Shown here in pieces: positions 1 through 8,211 of a stretch of 38,296 nucleotides of DNA. Positions within the stretch are counted from its first letter, which is position 1, and each line of letters opens with the position of its first letter. A program made the translations under genes and the position numbers. The DNA is from Spirochaetia bacterium (GTDB taxonomy: Bacteria; Spirochaetota; Spirochaetia; Treponematales; Treponemataceae), in the NCBI GenBank assembly GCA_900769975.1, contig CAAGIR010000003.1, positions 1 to 38,296 on the forward strand, read 5' to 3'. The notes beneath the pieces are model-generated. The model saw only the letters and a program-made list of their open reading frames with translations. It was not told the DNA's origin and did no database searches.

Positions 1-112
1 CGAATCCATTGCCCTATATGGCATGATTTATTCATGATCCAAGAATATTAGAGTGGTAAATTGCCGAATGATCTTATCTGATTTTTATTCTTGACAGAAG
101 ACACAACATATT

Positions 113-196
113 AGGGGAAAGCCTTCCCCTGGCTCGCACGTTGTTGCTCGCCACCCCTTCTAGCGGGGGCAAAAATTACGCAAATCATGCCCCCGC
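113..196. repeat. GC-rich intergenic patch with two inverted repeats
   Basis: Bases 113-119 (AGGGGAA) pair perfectly with 124-130 across a 4-nt loop, and 163-171 (GCGGGGGCA) pair perfectly with 188-196 across a 16-nt loop. A T run follows at about 207. The patch is far richer in G+C than its surroundings and no coding frame of note crosses it. It could be the terminator region of a gene beyond the left edge, or a copy of a dispersed element. The rest of 1-243 holds nothing else that I recognise. Confidence 0.45.
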
Positions 197-243
197 AACG
201 CCCCAGATTTTTTAGAAAAGTGAATTTGTGCAGGAAATAAAAA

Positions 244-927
244 ATGGCAGAAGTTCTAGAAAAACTGAAAAACACACACATTTATTCCATTTACGAACAA
301 ATAGATAAAGCATATCACCACATTCAGATGAGCCAGACAGAATGGTACACCAAATCACAAATCATCTGTCCCGAAGGTTGTGGCGAATGTTGCAGAAATT
401 TTGAACCAGATTTACTGGAAAGCGAAGCAATTTATCTTGCAGTGTGGCTGCTGGAAAATCAGAAAGAAACGGCAGAAAAAGTTTTGCAGGGAGAATTTCC
501 GTTTGAACAGAATAACGGCTGTCCTTTTTGGGACGAAACTTCACCTTACCATTGTACAGTTTATGGCGGCAGAGCTTTTATCTGCAGATTATTCGGAGCA
601 AGCGGTTTTCGTTCAAAAACAGGCGAAACAGTATGGAAACCCTGCAAATTTTATCCATCAGAAAAACTCGCCCAGTTACCAGTACCATTTTCTCATCGCC
701 AATACAACACAACAGAATTATTACAGAAAGTAAAATCAGTTCCACCAGTAATGAGCGACATAATGCAGCAGGCTTTAGAAATATCCCCAGAACAGACAGA
801 AACAACATTATTGCGCCAGATATTGCCCAAAACACTCAGAAACATAAACTGGCTTTTGCAATTAAAACAACAGGAATCAACAAATCACAACGATGACGAC
901 AACGATTCAAACCCTCTTGCAAGCTAA
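244..927 (+). CDS. YkgJ-type cysteine cluster protein
   Basis: A 227-residue cytoplasmic protein of the YkgJ/UPF0153 zinc-or-iron-chelating family. The family signature is visible: C42, C46, C49 and C50 in CPEGCGECC, then C93, C104 and C114, the last in the FICRLFGASG segment. Family members are thought to bind a metal through these cysteines, but no reaction is established. The start ATG follows an AGGAAA Shine-Dalgarno-like stretch. The C-terminal 25 residues are Asn/Asp-rich and look disordered. It stands alone, transcribed in the same direction as the aldolase gene 117 bp downstream. Family assignment is fairly secure; function is unknown. Confidence 0.8.
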   Translation: MAEVLEKLKNTHIYSIYEQIDKAYHHIQMSQTEWYTKSQIICPEGCGECCRNFEPDLLESEAIYLAVWLLENQKETAEKVLQGEFPFEQNNGCPFWDETSPYHCTVYGGRAFICRLFGASGFRSKTGETVWKPCKFYPSEKLAQLPVPFSHRQYNTTELLQKVKSVPPVMSDIMQQALEISPEQTETTLLRQILPKTLRNINWLLQLKQQESTNHNDDDNDSNPLAS

Positions 928-1044
928 ATACACACATCCATAATCATAATTTAAATATAGTGGAATTTTGTCAGATTATTAGTATAATAAGAAAAGCTTT
1001 GCAGATTTTACACGAAGCCAATTATATAAAGAGGTTAGTTTTAT

Positions 1045-2070
1045 ATGCTTAATTTTTCTAGTGATTATGTAGCTGGCGCACATCCAGCAGTTTTGCAAAA
1101 TCTTGTTTCTACAAATCTTGAAAATCTGCCCGGTTATGGAAGTGATAAATATTGCGAAAGGGCAGCCCTAAAAATTAAACAGGCATGCCATTGTGAAAAT
1201 GCACAAGTTTATTTTCTGGTGGGTGGAACACAAACAAATCAGCTGATAATCAGTACTTTACTTAAACCTTTTGAAGGAGTAATTGCGGCGAAAACAGGAC
1301 ACATCAGCACACACGAAGCGGGAGCTATTGAATTTTCAGGTCATAAAGTTATACAGATTGATGGAAAAGACGGAAAACTTGCAGCCAGCGACATTCAATT
1401 GTTTTTATCAGATTTTTTTGCTGACAGAAATTGCGAGCATATGGTTTTTCCCAAAATGGTGTATCTTTCTTTGTCGACAGAATACGGAACCTTATATTCT
1501 AAATCAGAATTGACAGAAATATATGAAGTGTGCAAAAAATTTGACATCTTTTTATACATAGATGGTGCACGTTTAATTTATGCACTGGAAAGTGAAGGAA
1601 ACGACCTGACTTTGGGTGATATTGCAGAACTTTGCGACGTATTTTACATAGGCGGAACAAAAGCGGGAACTTTATGCGGAGAAGCAGTAGTGTTTACAAA
1701 AAATAACTGTCCAGAGCATTTTATTACACAGATGAAACAGCATGGTGCGCTTTTAGCAAAAGGAAGGCTTTTGGGAGTCCAGTTTGATGCACTTTTTTCT
1801 GACAATTTATACAGTTCAATAGGTAAGCACGCCATACAAATGGCAAAAAAACTTAAACAACTGTTTATAGAAAAAGGATATAAATTTTATATAGATTCGC
1901 CCACAAATCAGCAGTTTATCATAATTGAAGACACCAAAATGGCTGAATTATCCAAAAAAGTGCAGTTCAGTTTCTGGGAAAAATATGATGACTCACATAC
2001 CGTTGTGCGTTTTGCTACCAGCTGGTCCACAACAGCAGAAGATATTCAAGAATTAGAAAATTATCTATAG
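1045..2070 (+). CDS. Low-specificity L-threonine aldolase family (PLP, beta-eliminating lyase fold)
   Basis: A 341-residue fold-type I PLP enzyme. The family cleaves L-threonine or L-allo-threonine to glycine and acetaldehyde in the cytoplasm. The N-terminal FSSDYVAGAHP stretch, the GGTQTN phosphate-cup motif (60-65), the YIDGAR motif with D173, and the PLP lysine K206 in YIGGTKAGTLCG are all visible and in the expected order. Length is normal for bacterial members. An AAGAGG ribosome-binding site lies 10 nt before the ATG. It ends 17 bp from the convergent tcdA gene. A related beta-eliminating lyase with another amino-acid substrate cannot be excluded. Confidence 0.85.
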   Translation: MLNFSSDYVAGAHPAVLQNLVSTNLENLPGYGSDKYCERAALKIKQACHCENAQVYFLVGGTQTNQLIISTLLKPFEGVIAAKTGHISTHEAGAIEFSGHKVIQIDGKDGKLAASDIQLFLSDFFADRNCEHMVFPKMVYLSLSTEYGTLYSKSELTEIYEVCKKFDIFLYIDGARLIYALESEGNDLTLGDIAELCDVFYIGGTKAGTLCGEAVVFTKNNCPEHFITQMKQHGALLAKGRLLGVQFDALFSDNLYSSIGKHAIQMAKKLKQLFIEKGYKFYIDSPTNQQFIIIEDTKMAELSKKVQFSFWEKYDDSHTVVRFATSWSTTAEDIQELENYL

Positions 2071-2087
2071 TTTATGGTAATTTATAA

Positions 2088-2813
2088 TCAGAAATTACAT
2101 AAATCTTTTATCACCTCCGCAGCAATCATTAATCCTGCTACAGGAGGGACAAAAGAACAGCTTGCAGGAGCATGCACATTTGTAATTCCTTTTTTTTCTG
2201 ATTTTTCATCGTAAAATGGTTTTACAGGCGTTTCCTTGGAAAAAAGGACTTTAACATTTTTTATGCCACGTTTTTTACATTCTTGACGCATAACACGTGC
2301 CAAAGGACATACAGAAGTCTTGGAAATATCTGAAATTTCAAATAGAGCAGGGTTTATTTTATTACCAGTACCCATACATGAAATTATTTTTGTATTAGCC
2401 TGTTTTGCCTGAATTATAAGCTGGATTTTTGCCGAAACAGTATCTACAGCATCTATAACATAATCATATTTAGTAAAATCAAACAGATTTTGTGTTTCAG
2501 GCAGATAAAAACATTTAAAAACATTAACCTGTGCCATAGGATTAATATCTAAAATGCGATCTTTCATCACATCAACTTTATATTTCCCGATAGCAGAATG
2601 AGTTGCAATAATCTGTCTGTTTATATTAGTAATTGCAACAGTGTCGTTATCGATAATATCGATATTAGAAATACCGCAGCGAACAAGTGCTTCAACAACA
2701 TAGCCGCCAACACCGCCAATCCCAAAAACCGCAACATGAACATTGTGAAGAACATCAAATTTTTCTTTTCCAAATAACAGTTCCGTTCGCGAAAATTCCG
2801 AAAGCACATCCAT
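2088..2813 (-). CDS. tcdA: tRNA threonylcarbamoyladenosine dehydratase TcdA (ThiF/E1 superfamily)
   Basis: E1-like adenylating enzyme that converts t6A to the cyclic ct6A form at position 37 of ANN-decoding tRNAs. The N-terminal SEFSRTELLFG, the nucleotide-binding GIGGVGG loop (about residues 31-37), the IDNDTV motif and the C-terminal PVAGLMIAAEVIKDL segment match the TcdA/YgdL group better than ThiF or MoeB. A GTG six codons further upstream (2831) is in frame, but it lies within the promoter spacer; the -10 box ends 7 nt before the ATG at 2813, so I chose the ATG (241 residues). No Shine-Dalgarno sequence precedes it, which suggests a leaderless mRNA. It converges with the aldolase gene. 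Confidence 0.85.
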   Translation of the reverse strand: MDVLSEFSRTELLFGKEKFDVLHNVHVAVFGIGGVGGYVVEALVRCGISNIDIIDNDTVAITNINRQIIATHSAIGKYKVDVMKDRILDINPMAQVNVFKCFYLPETQNLFDFTKYDYVIDAVDTVSAKIQLIIQAKQANTKIISCMGTGNKINPALFEISDISKTSVCPLARVMRQECKKRGIKNVKVLFSKETPVKPFYDEKSEKKGITNVHAPASCSFVPPVAGLMIAAEVIKDLCNF

Positions 2814-2820
2814 AATTCTT

Positions 2821-2849
2821 ATAATATTCACATTTCAAACTAAAGTCAA
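2821..2849 (-). promoter_or_regulatory. Sigma-70-type promoter of tcdA, leaderless arrangement
   Basis: Read on the minus strand: TTGACT (2849-2844), 17-bp spacer, TATTAT (2826-2821), then AAGAATT and the ATG at 2813. With a typical discriminator length, transcription would begin at or next to the A of the ATG. Confidence 0.65.
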
Positions 2850-2920
2850 ATTTACCTGAAAAATCATCCGCACGGAGAACGGATAAAAGATACATAACTT
2901 CCAATAATCTAGATTCTGTC

Positions 2921-2980
2921 TACTAATATGCCATATTATTAGTAAAGTTGGTGCAAACTGTACAACCTTCCACACCCAAC
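2921..2980 (-). terminator. Possible terminator region downstream of the beta-galactosidase gene
   Basis: Just beyond the stop codon, GTTGGTG (2947-2953) can pair with CACCCAAC (2973-2980) with one bulged base. Read on the minus strand this is followed by a short T-containing stretch. Immediately beyond it is an A+T-rich inverted repeat, TACTAATA at 2921-2928 against 2937-2944. Neither has a long U tract, so the assignment is weak. Confidence 0.3.
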
Positions 2981-2991
2981 GCACACTTCCT

Positions 2992-5900
2992 TTATTTTAT
3001 CTGCATATTTATTGTTCCATGGAGTTCTGGTAACTGAATTCTATATTTCTGTGCCAGTTCTGGACCGCAAGAATTTGAACCGACGCCTGCCATCTGATAA
3101 TCAACACATAAAACGGTATATCCTGATTTTTCCAGTTCAAAATTATGTCTTTTTGTATACAGTTCTTCCTGGGTGTATTCTGATGCATTAAAACTCAAGT
3201 TTTTATTTATTGTTTTGCATGCTGCCTCTGTTTCTTTACTTTCTGTTGTACACTTCTGCTTTCCTGTAAATATCAATTTTGTTGTTCCATTATTAACTGC
3301 CACATATCTGCAATCATAATGCGAAGAATTTTCCTGTGGTCTGATATATGGTTCATATTCTTTATCTACTGTAGAAGTGAATTTTCCAATATAACAGGAT
3401 TGATGTTTATCCACATAGCTTTCATGCGGTCCATAACCAAAATATTCTATATCGTTAAAATCTCTGTTTAAAAAGAATCGTAACCCTATTCTTGGCAAAA
3501 AAGTAAGCTTTCTGGTTGCTGTAAAATCAAAATTTACGCTTAAAACATCATTACAAATTGTATAAATCACTGTTCCGTACAAAAACGGCTGATTTATATT
3601 CCAGCCAAATGCTTCTTTTACAATTATCTGAGTGTTTTCGCAATTTTTTATGATTTTTGTGCCTAAAACTTTTGTATCATAATCATGAAGATGAGCATTA
3701 AACCAGTTTCCTTTTGTAGAATCATTGTCTGTCGGCGCCCGCATAAAATTAAATTTAAGCGGTTTTTGCAAAATTTCCTGTCCTTTGTGGACAATCGAAA
3801 CAAATTCCCCCGTTATAAAATTAAAGGTATATTCAGCATCTTTTTCGCAGATATGCCACAAATTCTGTCTACCACTACTGAAAATTTCTGCTACATCTGC
3901 TTCATTTTCTTCATAAGCGGATTTTGCAAATTCTATAAGTGTCTGAATTTCTATACATGCGTTATTCTGTCTACCATTTTCATCTCTTTGAGCTGGTAAA
4001 AATTCTTTTTGTCCTTTCAATTTAGGTTCAAACGAACTTTCTTTTAGAATTTCTGCCTGTAAATCATCATTTTCGGTTCCTTTCAGTTTTACCTGGTCAA
4101 AGCAAATTTCATACCCTTTTTTACACCACAATTCATCTTTTTTTTGTGTAAAAATAAAGCGGATAAATATTTCTTTATCATTAAAATCTTGATTTTCCAG
4201 AATATTGTTTAAATCTACCCTATGTTGCGAAATTTCAAATAAATCCACTTTTTTGTGGGATAATGAAGGAATTTCTGGCAAATTCAACAAAAATTCACCA
4301 TTTTTTTCGCCATTTATGCTGATTTCACACTTACAGTCAAACAATTGTGAAATATCACAAAAAGCAAGCAGATTCCAAAAATCAAACTCCCCTGCTTTTT
4401 CTTTATTGCATTTTGAAACACGAACAGGACGATATACCTGTTTTGCTTCTTTTAATCCTGTATGAACTTTTCTATCTGGATAAACTAAACCGTCACAACA
4501 GAAATTTCCGTCATTATGGCGTTCATTCCAGTCGCCACCGTAGCCAAGTTTTTCTTTGTCTGAATCTAGCGGAACACTGTGATCGCACCATTCCCATATA
4601 AATCCGCCGCAAAATCTTGGTGAACTGTAAAAAACTTTATGATAATCTTCCAAATCTCCAGGTCCATTTCCCATTGCGTGACAATATTCGCATAAAACAA
4701 ACGGACGTTTTTCTTTTTCATCATGCAGCATATTATTCCAGTCCTGCACAGAAGGATACATTCTGGAAACAACATCAAAAATTTCATCAGAAGTATTATT
4801 CTGCGTATGAACGCTTTCATAATGAAGAAGCCTTGTATCATCAAAAGTTTTCATCCATTCTGCTGCTTTTACGAAATTTTTACCTAAACCACTTTCATTT
4901 CCCAGCGACCACATTACTACGCAAGGTCTGTTTATGTCACGCTTCACAAGCAGTTCTTCACGATCAAAAATCGCTTTTTCAAAAAGAGGATTACTTGATG
5001 CAAGTGCAATTCCAGAATAATCTGTCCAATCCCAATTGAATGTATTGTTTACGCTTATGCTGCCATGCATTTCCAAATCTGCTTCATCTATAACATAAAA
5101 TCCATATTTATCACAAAGTTTATAAAACTCAGGAGCATTTGGATAATGTGAAGTCCTTATTGCGTTGATGTTGTGCTGTTTCATCAAAGATAAATCCATT
5201 TCCATTTGTTCAACACTTGCCGCATATCCTGTTTCTGGATAACTGTCGTGCCTGTTTACGCCTCTGAATTTTATTGGTTTATCGTTAATTTTAAAAACAC
5301 CGTCCTCAACACAAATATAACGGAACCCTACTTCCTCACCAATTATTTCATTTTCTGTTGTAATCAAAAGTTTATACAAAACAGGATTTTCTGCTGACCA
5401 AATTTCAACATTTGACAGTTTTTCGCTGATTTTTTCACCATTTTTAAACTTTTTTCGGCAAATTTCATTATTATTTTTGTCAAAAAGTGTAAAAATTCCG
5501 TCTACCCCAAACACTGTCAATTCAAAATCCCAAACCTTTAGGTTTTTGCCAGAATTTTTATCTGCACTTTTGTCTGGTGTTGTTTTTATTCTGTAATCAA
5601 CTAGATGATTTTTTGGACGATTTAAAACATAAACATCACGAAAAATTCCGTTTAATCTGATTTTATCCTGGTCTTCCAGATAAGTACCAAAACACCACTT
5701 TAACACTGCTACGGTAATTTTATTTTCGCCTTCTTTTAAAAAAGGCGTAATGTCAAATTCTGAAGTATGATGTGAAACTTCTGAAAATCCTGCAAATTGT
5801 CCGTTTACATACAGATAAATGCAACTATCGGCGCCTTCAAAGCATAAAATCCGCAGATTATCATCTTTTTTGTAATTATAAGAACGCTGATACACACCCA

Positions 5901-6270
5901 CTGGAATATCGTCTGGAACAAACGGCGGATTATACATTATCGGATAATTTACATTAGTATATTGTGGTCTGTCATAACCAAAAAGCTGCCAGCACGATGG
6001 AACGGGAATTTTTTGCGTAAAGTCTAATGCTGTAAAATCATCTTCCAAATCTATAATGCTGGAATAATACTTATAATCCCACTCACCATTTAAAAGTTCA
6101 AAATATGAAGAATTTTCTCTTTTTTCAAACGGATTTTCATTTTTGCTTTTTGAAAAAGGAATGAAATACGCATGAGGCGGTAAAGTGTTCTTGTGCAAAA
6201 CCTTTTCATTTTCGTGAAAAACCATATAACTTTTTGGCGAATTTTTTTTTGCAATTTTGGATAAATTCAT
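2992..6270 (-). CDS. lacZ: Beta-galactosidase, glycoside hydrolase family 2 (LacZ-type)
   Basis: A 1092-residue cytoplasmic GH2 enzyme with no signal peptide. Order of domains: sugar-binding jelly roll (about 55-220, with the VPSCWQLFGYDRPQY and NGIFRDVYVL motifs), Ig-like domain (220-325), TIM barrel (about 325-620) and the C-terminal beta-sandwich domain of large LacZ enzymes (about 800-1090). The acid/base E459 sits in WSLGNESG and the nucleophile E528 in VLCEYCHAMGNGPG; RTSHYPN and DEADLE are also present. Expected activity is hydrolysis of terminal beta-galactosides such as lactose or galacto-oligosaccharides from plant polymers. An AGGA lies 9 nt before the ATG. The gene starts 11 bp after the MATE gene ends and is probably cotranscribed with it. 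Confidence 0.9.
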   Translation of the reverse strand: MNLSKIAKKNSPKSYMVFHENEKVLHKNTLPPHAYFIPFSKSKNENPFEKRENSSYFELLNGEWDYKYYSSIIDLEDDFTALDFTQKIPVPSCWQLFGYDRPQYTNVNYPIMYNPPFVPDDIPVGVYQRSYNYKKDDNLRILCFEGADSCIYLYVNGQFAGFSEVSHHTSEFDITPFLKEGENKITVAVLKWCFGTYLEDQDKIRLNGIFRDVYVLNRPKNHLVDYRIKTTPDKSADKNSGKNLKVWDFELTVFGVDGIFTLFDKNNNEICRKKFKNGEKISEKLSNVEIWSAENPVLYKLLITTENEIIGEEVGFRYICVEDGVFKINDKPIKFRGVNRHDSYPETGYAASVEQMEMDLSLMKQHNINAIRTSHYPNAPEFYKLCDKYGFYVIDEADLEMHGSISVNNTFNWDWTDYSGIALASSNPLFEKAIFDREELLVKRDINRPCVVMWSLGNESGLGKNFVKAAEWMKTFDDTRLLHYESVHTQNNTSDEIFDVVSRMYPSVQDWNNMLHDEKEKRPFVLCEYCHAMGNGPGDLEDYHKVFYSSPRFCGGFIWEWCDHSVPLDSDKEKLGYGGDWNERHNDGNFCCDGLVYPDRKVHTGLKEAKQVYRPVRVSKCNKEKAGEFDFWNLLAFCDISQLFDCKCEISINGEKNGEFLLNLPEIPSLSHKKVDLFEISQHRVDLNNILENQDFNDKEIFIRFIFTQKKDELWCKKGYEICFDQVKLKGTENDDLQAEILKESSFEPKLKGQKEFLPAQRDENGRQNNACIEIQTLIEFAKSAYEENEADVAEIFSSGRQNLWHICEKDAEYTFNFITGEFVSIVHKGQEILQKPLKFNFMRAPTDNDSTKGNWFNAHLHDYDTKVLGTKIIKNCENTQIIVKEAFGWNINQPFLYGTVIYTICNDVLSVNFDFTATRKLTFLPRIGLRFFLNRDFNDIEYFGYGPHESYVDKHQSCYIGKFTSTVDKEYEPYIRPQENSSHYDCRYVAVNNGTTKLIFTGKQKCTTESKETEAACKTINKNLSFNASEYTQEELYTKRHNFELEKSGYTVLCVDYQMAGVGSNSCGPELAQKYRIQLPELHGTINMQIK

Positions 6271-6281
6271 AAACTAATGTC

Positions 6282-7598
6282 CTAAAATTTAATCTTAAAA
6301 AATCTGAATGTATTAACGATTGCACGCAAGGCTTCATCCATAATAACGGCAAGGAAAACACCCATCATTCCCCATTTGAATACAAATACAAAAAGTGCTG
6401 CCATCAAAACGACGCAAACAGTTCCAACGGACTGAGTTATGAGCATCCATTTTGTGTCACCGTAACCTCGTATCCCGTTTCCAATGATAATATTTCCCGA
6501 TTTTCCAAATAAATTTATCATAACTAAAATGACAAATACAACTGACATTTCTATTACTTCTTGATCTGTCGAAAAAAGGCTTAAGGTTTGACGTGGGAAG
6601 ATAGAAACAAAGATTAATGCAATTGCAGAAAGTACACTCGCCCACAACATTGATGTCCCCACCACACTTCTGTAAAGCGGCAGTTTTCTAGCTCCAGTAG
6701 CTTCTCCAGAAACTGTCAATGTAGCATTGCCTAACGCTCCGAGTATTACTACAAAAATTACTTCAATTGAGAAAACCATTGTGTAAATGCCGGCTGCTCT
6801 TTCATCGATAGAATTTAAAATTCTAATTATAAATAAATTTCCCAAATTCCAAAGTAAATCTTCGCAGGCCGAATTTACTCCCAGTTTTATAGATTTTACG
6901 TAATATAATGCTTTTGAATGGATAATCTGGGCAAAACTTGGTAAAGTCATAAATTTTTCTTTTTTGGCAAGAATTACGTAAAAAAGGTACGCCGCACCTA
7001 AAAATTCTGCAATTGTTGTTCCCAAAGCGGCTCCACGTATTTCCATTCTAGGAAAACCAAATTTTCCAAAAATCAGCAGGTAGTCTAAAATAATGTTTAT
7101 AACTGAACGTATAATTCCGTATGTAACAAGCGGTTTTGTATAATTTGATGTCTGCATAACAACAGAATACCCCGCTCCTATGCCTGTAATCAAAAAGACC
7201 GGTGCGTAAATTCTTGTGTAAGAAACGCATAAACCTAAAACATTTTGTCCTACTCCCATTAATTTGAATACAAAAGGACTTGCAAATGTCCAGAATAAAA
7301 ACAATATAAACGGTATTATATTGTGATATTTGATAAGAGATGCCGCATATTGTTTTGCATTTTCCTTATTTTCTGCTCCAACTGACTGACTGATTAGAAT
7401 GGAAGCACCCATTGAAAGTGAAAAAACAAAAGACATTGTTGTCCAGACTGGCGATGTTGCATTTCCGACCGCACTCATGTATAAAATGTCCATTCGGCCC
7501 AGAAAAATTCTGTCTATGAGCATCTGGATTTGCGAAATTACATTGCTGAGCATAATCGGAACGAATATTTTAAGCAGTTGATTTTTGTAAGGTTTCAT
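6282..7598 (-). CDS. MATE family multidrug/cation efflux protein
   Basis: A 438-residue inner-membrane transporter of the MATE (MatE) family with about twelve hydrophobic segments arranged as two six-helix halves. Typical motifs include DRIFLGRMDILYMSAVGNA near the start, SMGASILISQSVGA, and the second-half repeat GALGNATLTVSGEATGA. MATE proteins export cationic drugs or metabolites in exchange for Na+ or H+. An in-frame upstream ATG exists at 7655, but the start at 7598 has GGGAG at good spacing and lies downstream of the promoter. It leads a two-gene unit with the beta-galactosidase; a link between the two functions is not evident. Confidence 0.88.
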   Translation of the reverse strand: MKPYKNQLLKIFVPIMLSNVISQIQMLIDRIFLGRMDILYMSAVGNATSPVWTTMSFVFSLSMGASILISQSVGAENKENAKQYAASLIKYHNIIPFILFLFWTFASPFVFKLMGVGQNVLGLCVSYTRIYAPVFLITGIGAGYSVVMQTSNYTKPLVTYGIIRSVINIILDYLLIFGKFGFPRMEIRGAALGTTIAEFLGAAYLFYVILAKKEKFMTLPSFAQIIHSKALYYVKSIKLGVNSACEDLLWNLGNLFIIRILNSIDERAAGIYTMVFSIEVIFVVILGALGNATLTVSGEATGARKLPLYRSVVGTSMLWASVLSAIALIFVSIFPRQTLSLFSTDQEVIEMSVVFVILVMINLFGKSGNIIIGNGIRGYGDTKWMLITQSVGTVCVVLMAALFVFVFKWGMMGVFLAVIMDEALRAIVNTFRFFKIKF

Positions 7599-7625
7599 AA
7601 TAACTCCCAAAAGATAATGTAATGA

Positions 7626-7655
7626 AGTATAGCTAACGTTCGTTACTTTTGTCAA
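7626..7655 (-). promoter_or_regulatory. Promoter of the MATE-lacZ unit with an embedded inverted-repeat operator
   Basis: On the minus strand: TTGACA (7655-7650), 18-bp spacer, TATACT (7631-7626). The spacer is almost filled by the near-palindrome AGTAACGAACGTTAGCT (7647-7631), with TAACG/CGTTA half-sites around AA. This resembles a TetR- or MarR-type operator placed to block RNA polymerase. No regulator gene lies beside it. Confidence 0.6.
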
Positions 7656-7692
7656 TAGAGTATTTTTTGTATGATTTTTGTTGTTTTACATT

Positions 7693-8178
7693 TTAGTTGT
7701 GAAGTTTGATAATCCGTTGATTTTCTGAACCGCGAAATTCCAGCATTAAATTGCGTTGTTCTTGAATAAAAGGACCATCCACAAGAATATCGATACACGA
7801 AAGCATTCTGTCTGTAAATTCGGTGTGCTTTCTGCCGCCTTCGGTTAAATCTTTTTCCAGAATATAGCCTGTCCAGCACCAGATGTCTTTTGCAGGATAA
7901 GTTTGCTTGATTTTTTCTAGAAAAGGTGCCAGCACTTTCTGATTTTCTGGTTCAAAAGGTTCGCCGCCAAGCAAAGAAAAACCTGCAATAAATGACGGTT
8001 CAAGTGCCTTAAGAATTTCATTTTCAGTTTCCTGCGTAAACGGCTTTCCATAATCAAAATCCCACGTTTCTGGCTGAAAACATCCTGGACAATGATTTCT
8101 GCAACCGCTTACAAAAAGAGAAACCCTTACACCGCTACCATCAGCAACATCAGTTTTTTTGATTGCACCGTAATTCAT
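7693..8178 (-). CDS. nrdG: Anaerobic ribonucleoside-triphosphate reductase activating protein NrdG
   Basis: A 161-residue radical SAM activase that installs the glycyl radical on NrdD under anaerobic conditions. The radical SAM cysteines C26, C30 and C33 are visible in the CRNHCPGC motif, followed by the LLGGEPF motif typical of the small activases. Length is normal. It lies 33 bp downstream of nrdD on the same strand and is clearly in its operon. After its stop codon there is a T-rich stretch but no convincing hairpin before the MATE promoter. Confidence 0.92.
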   Translation of the reverse strand: MNYGAIKKTDVADGSGVRVSLFVSGCRNHCPGCFQPETWDFDYGKPFTQETENEILKALEPSFIAGFSLLGGEPFEPENQKVLAPFLEKIKQTYPAKDIWCWTGYILEKDLTEGGRKHTEFTDRMLSCIDILVDGPFIQEQRNLMLEFRGSENQRIIKLHN

Positions 8179-8211
8179 AATTCCTGCACTTGAACTTGTA
8201 CACCACTACGC

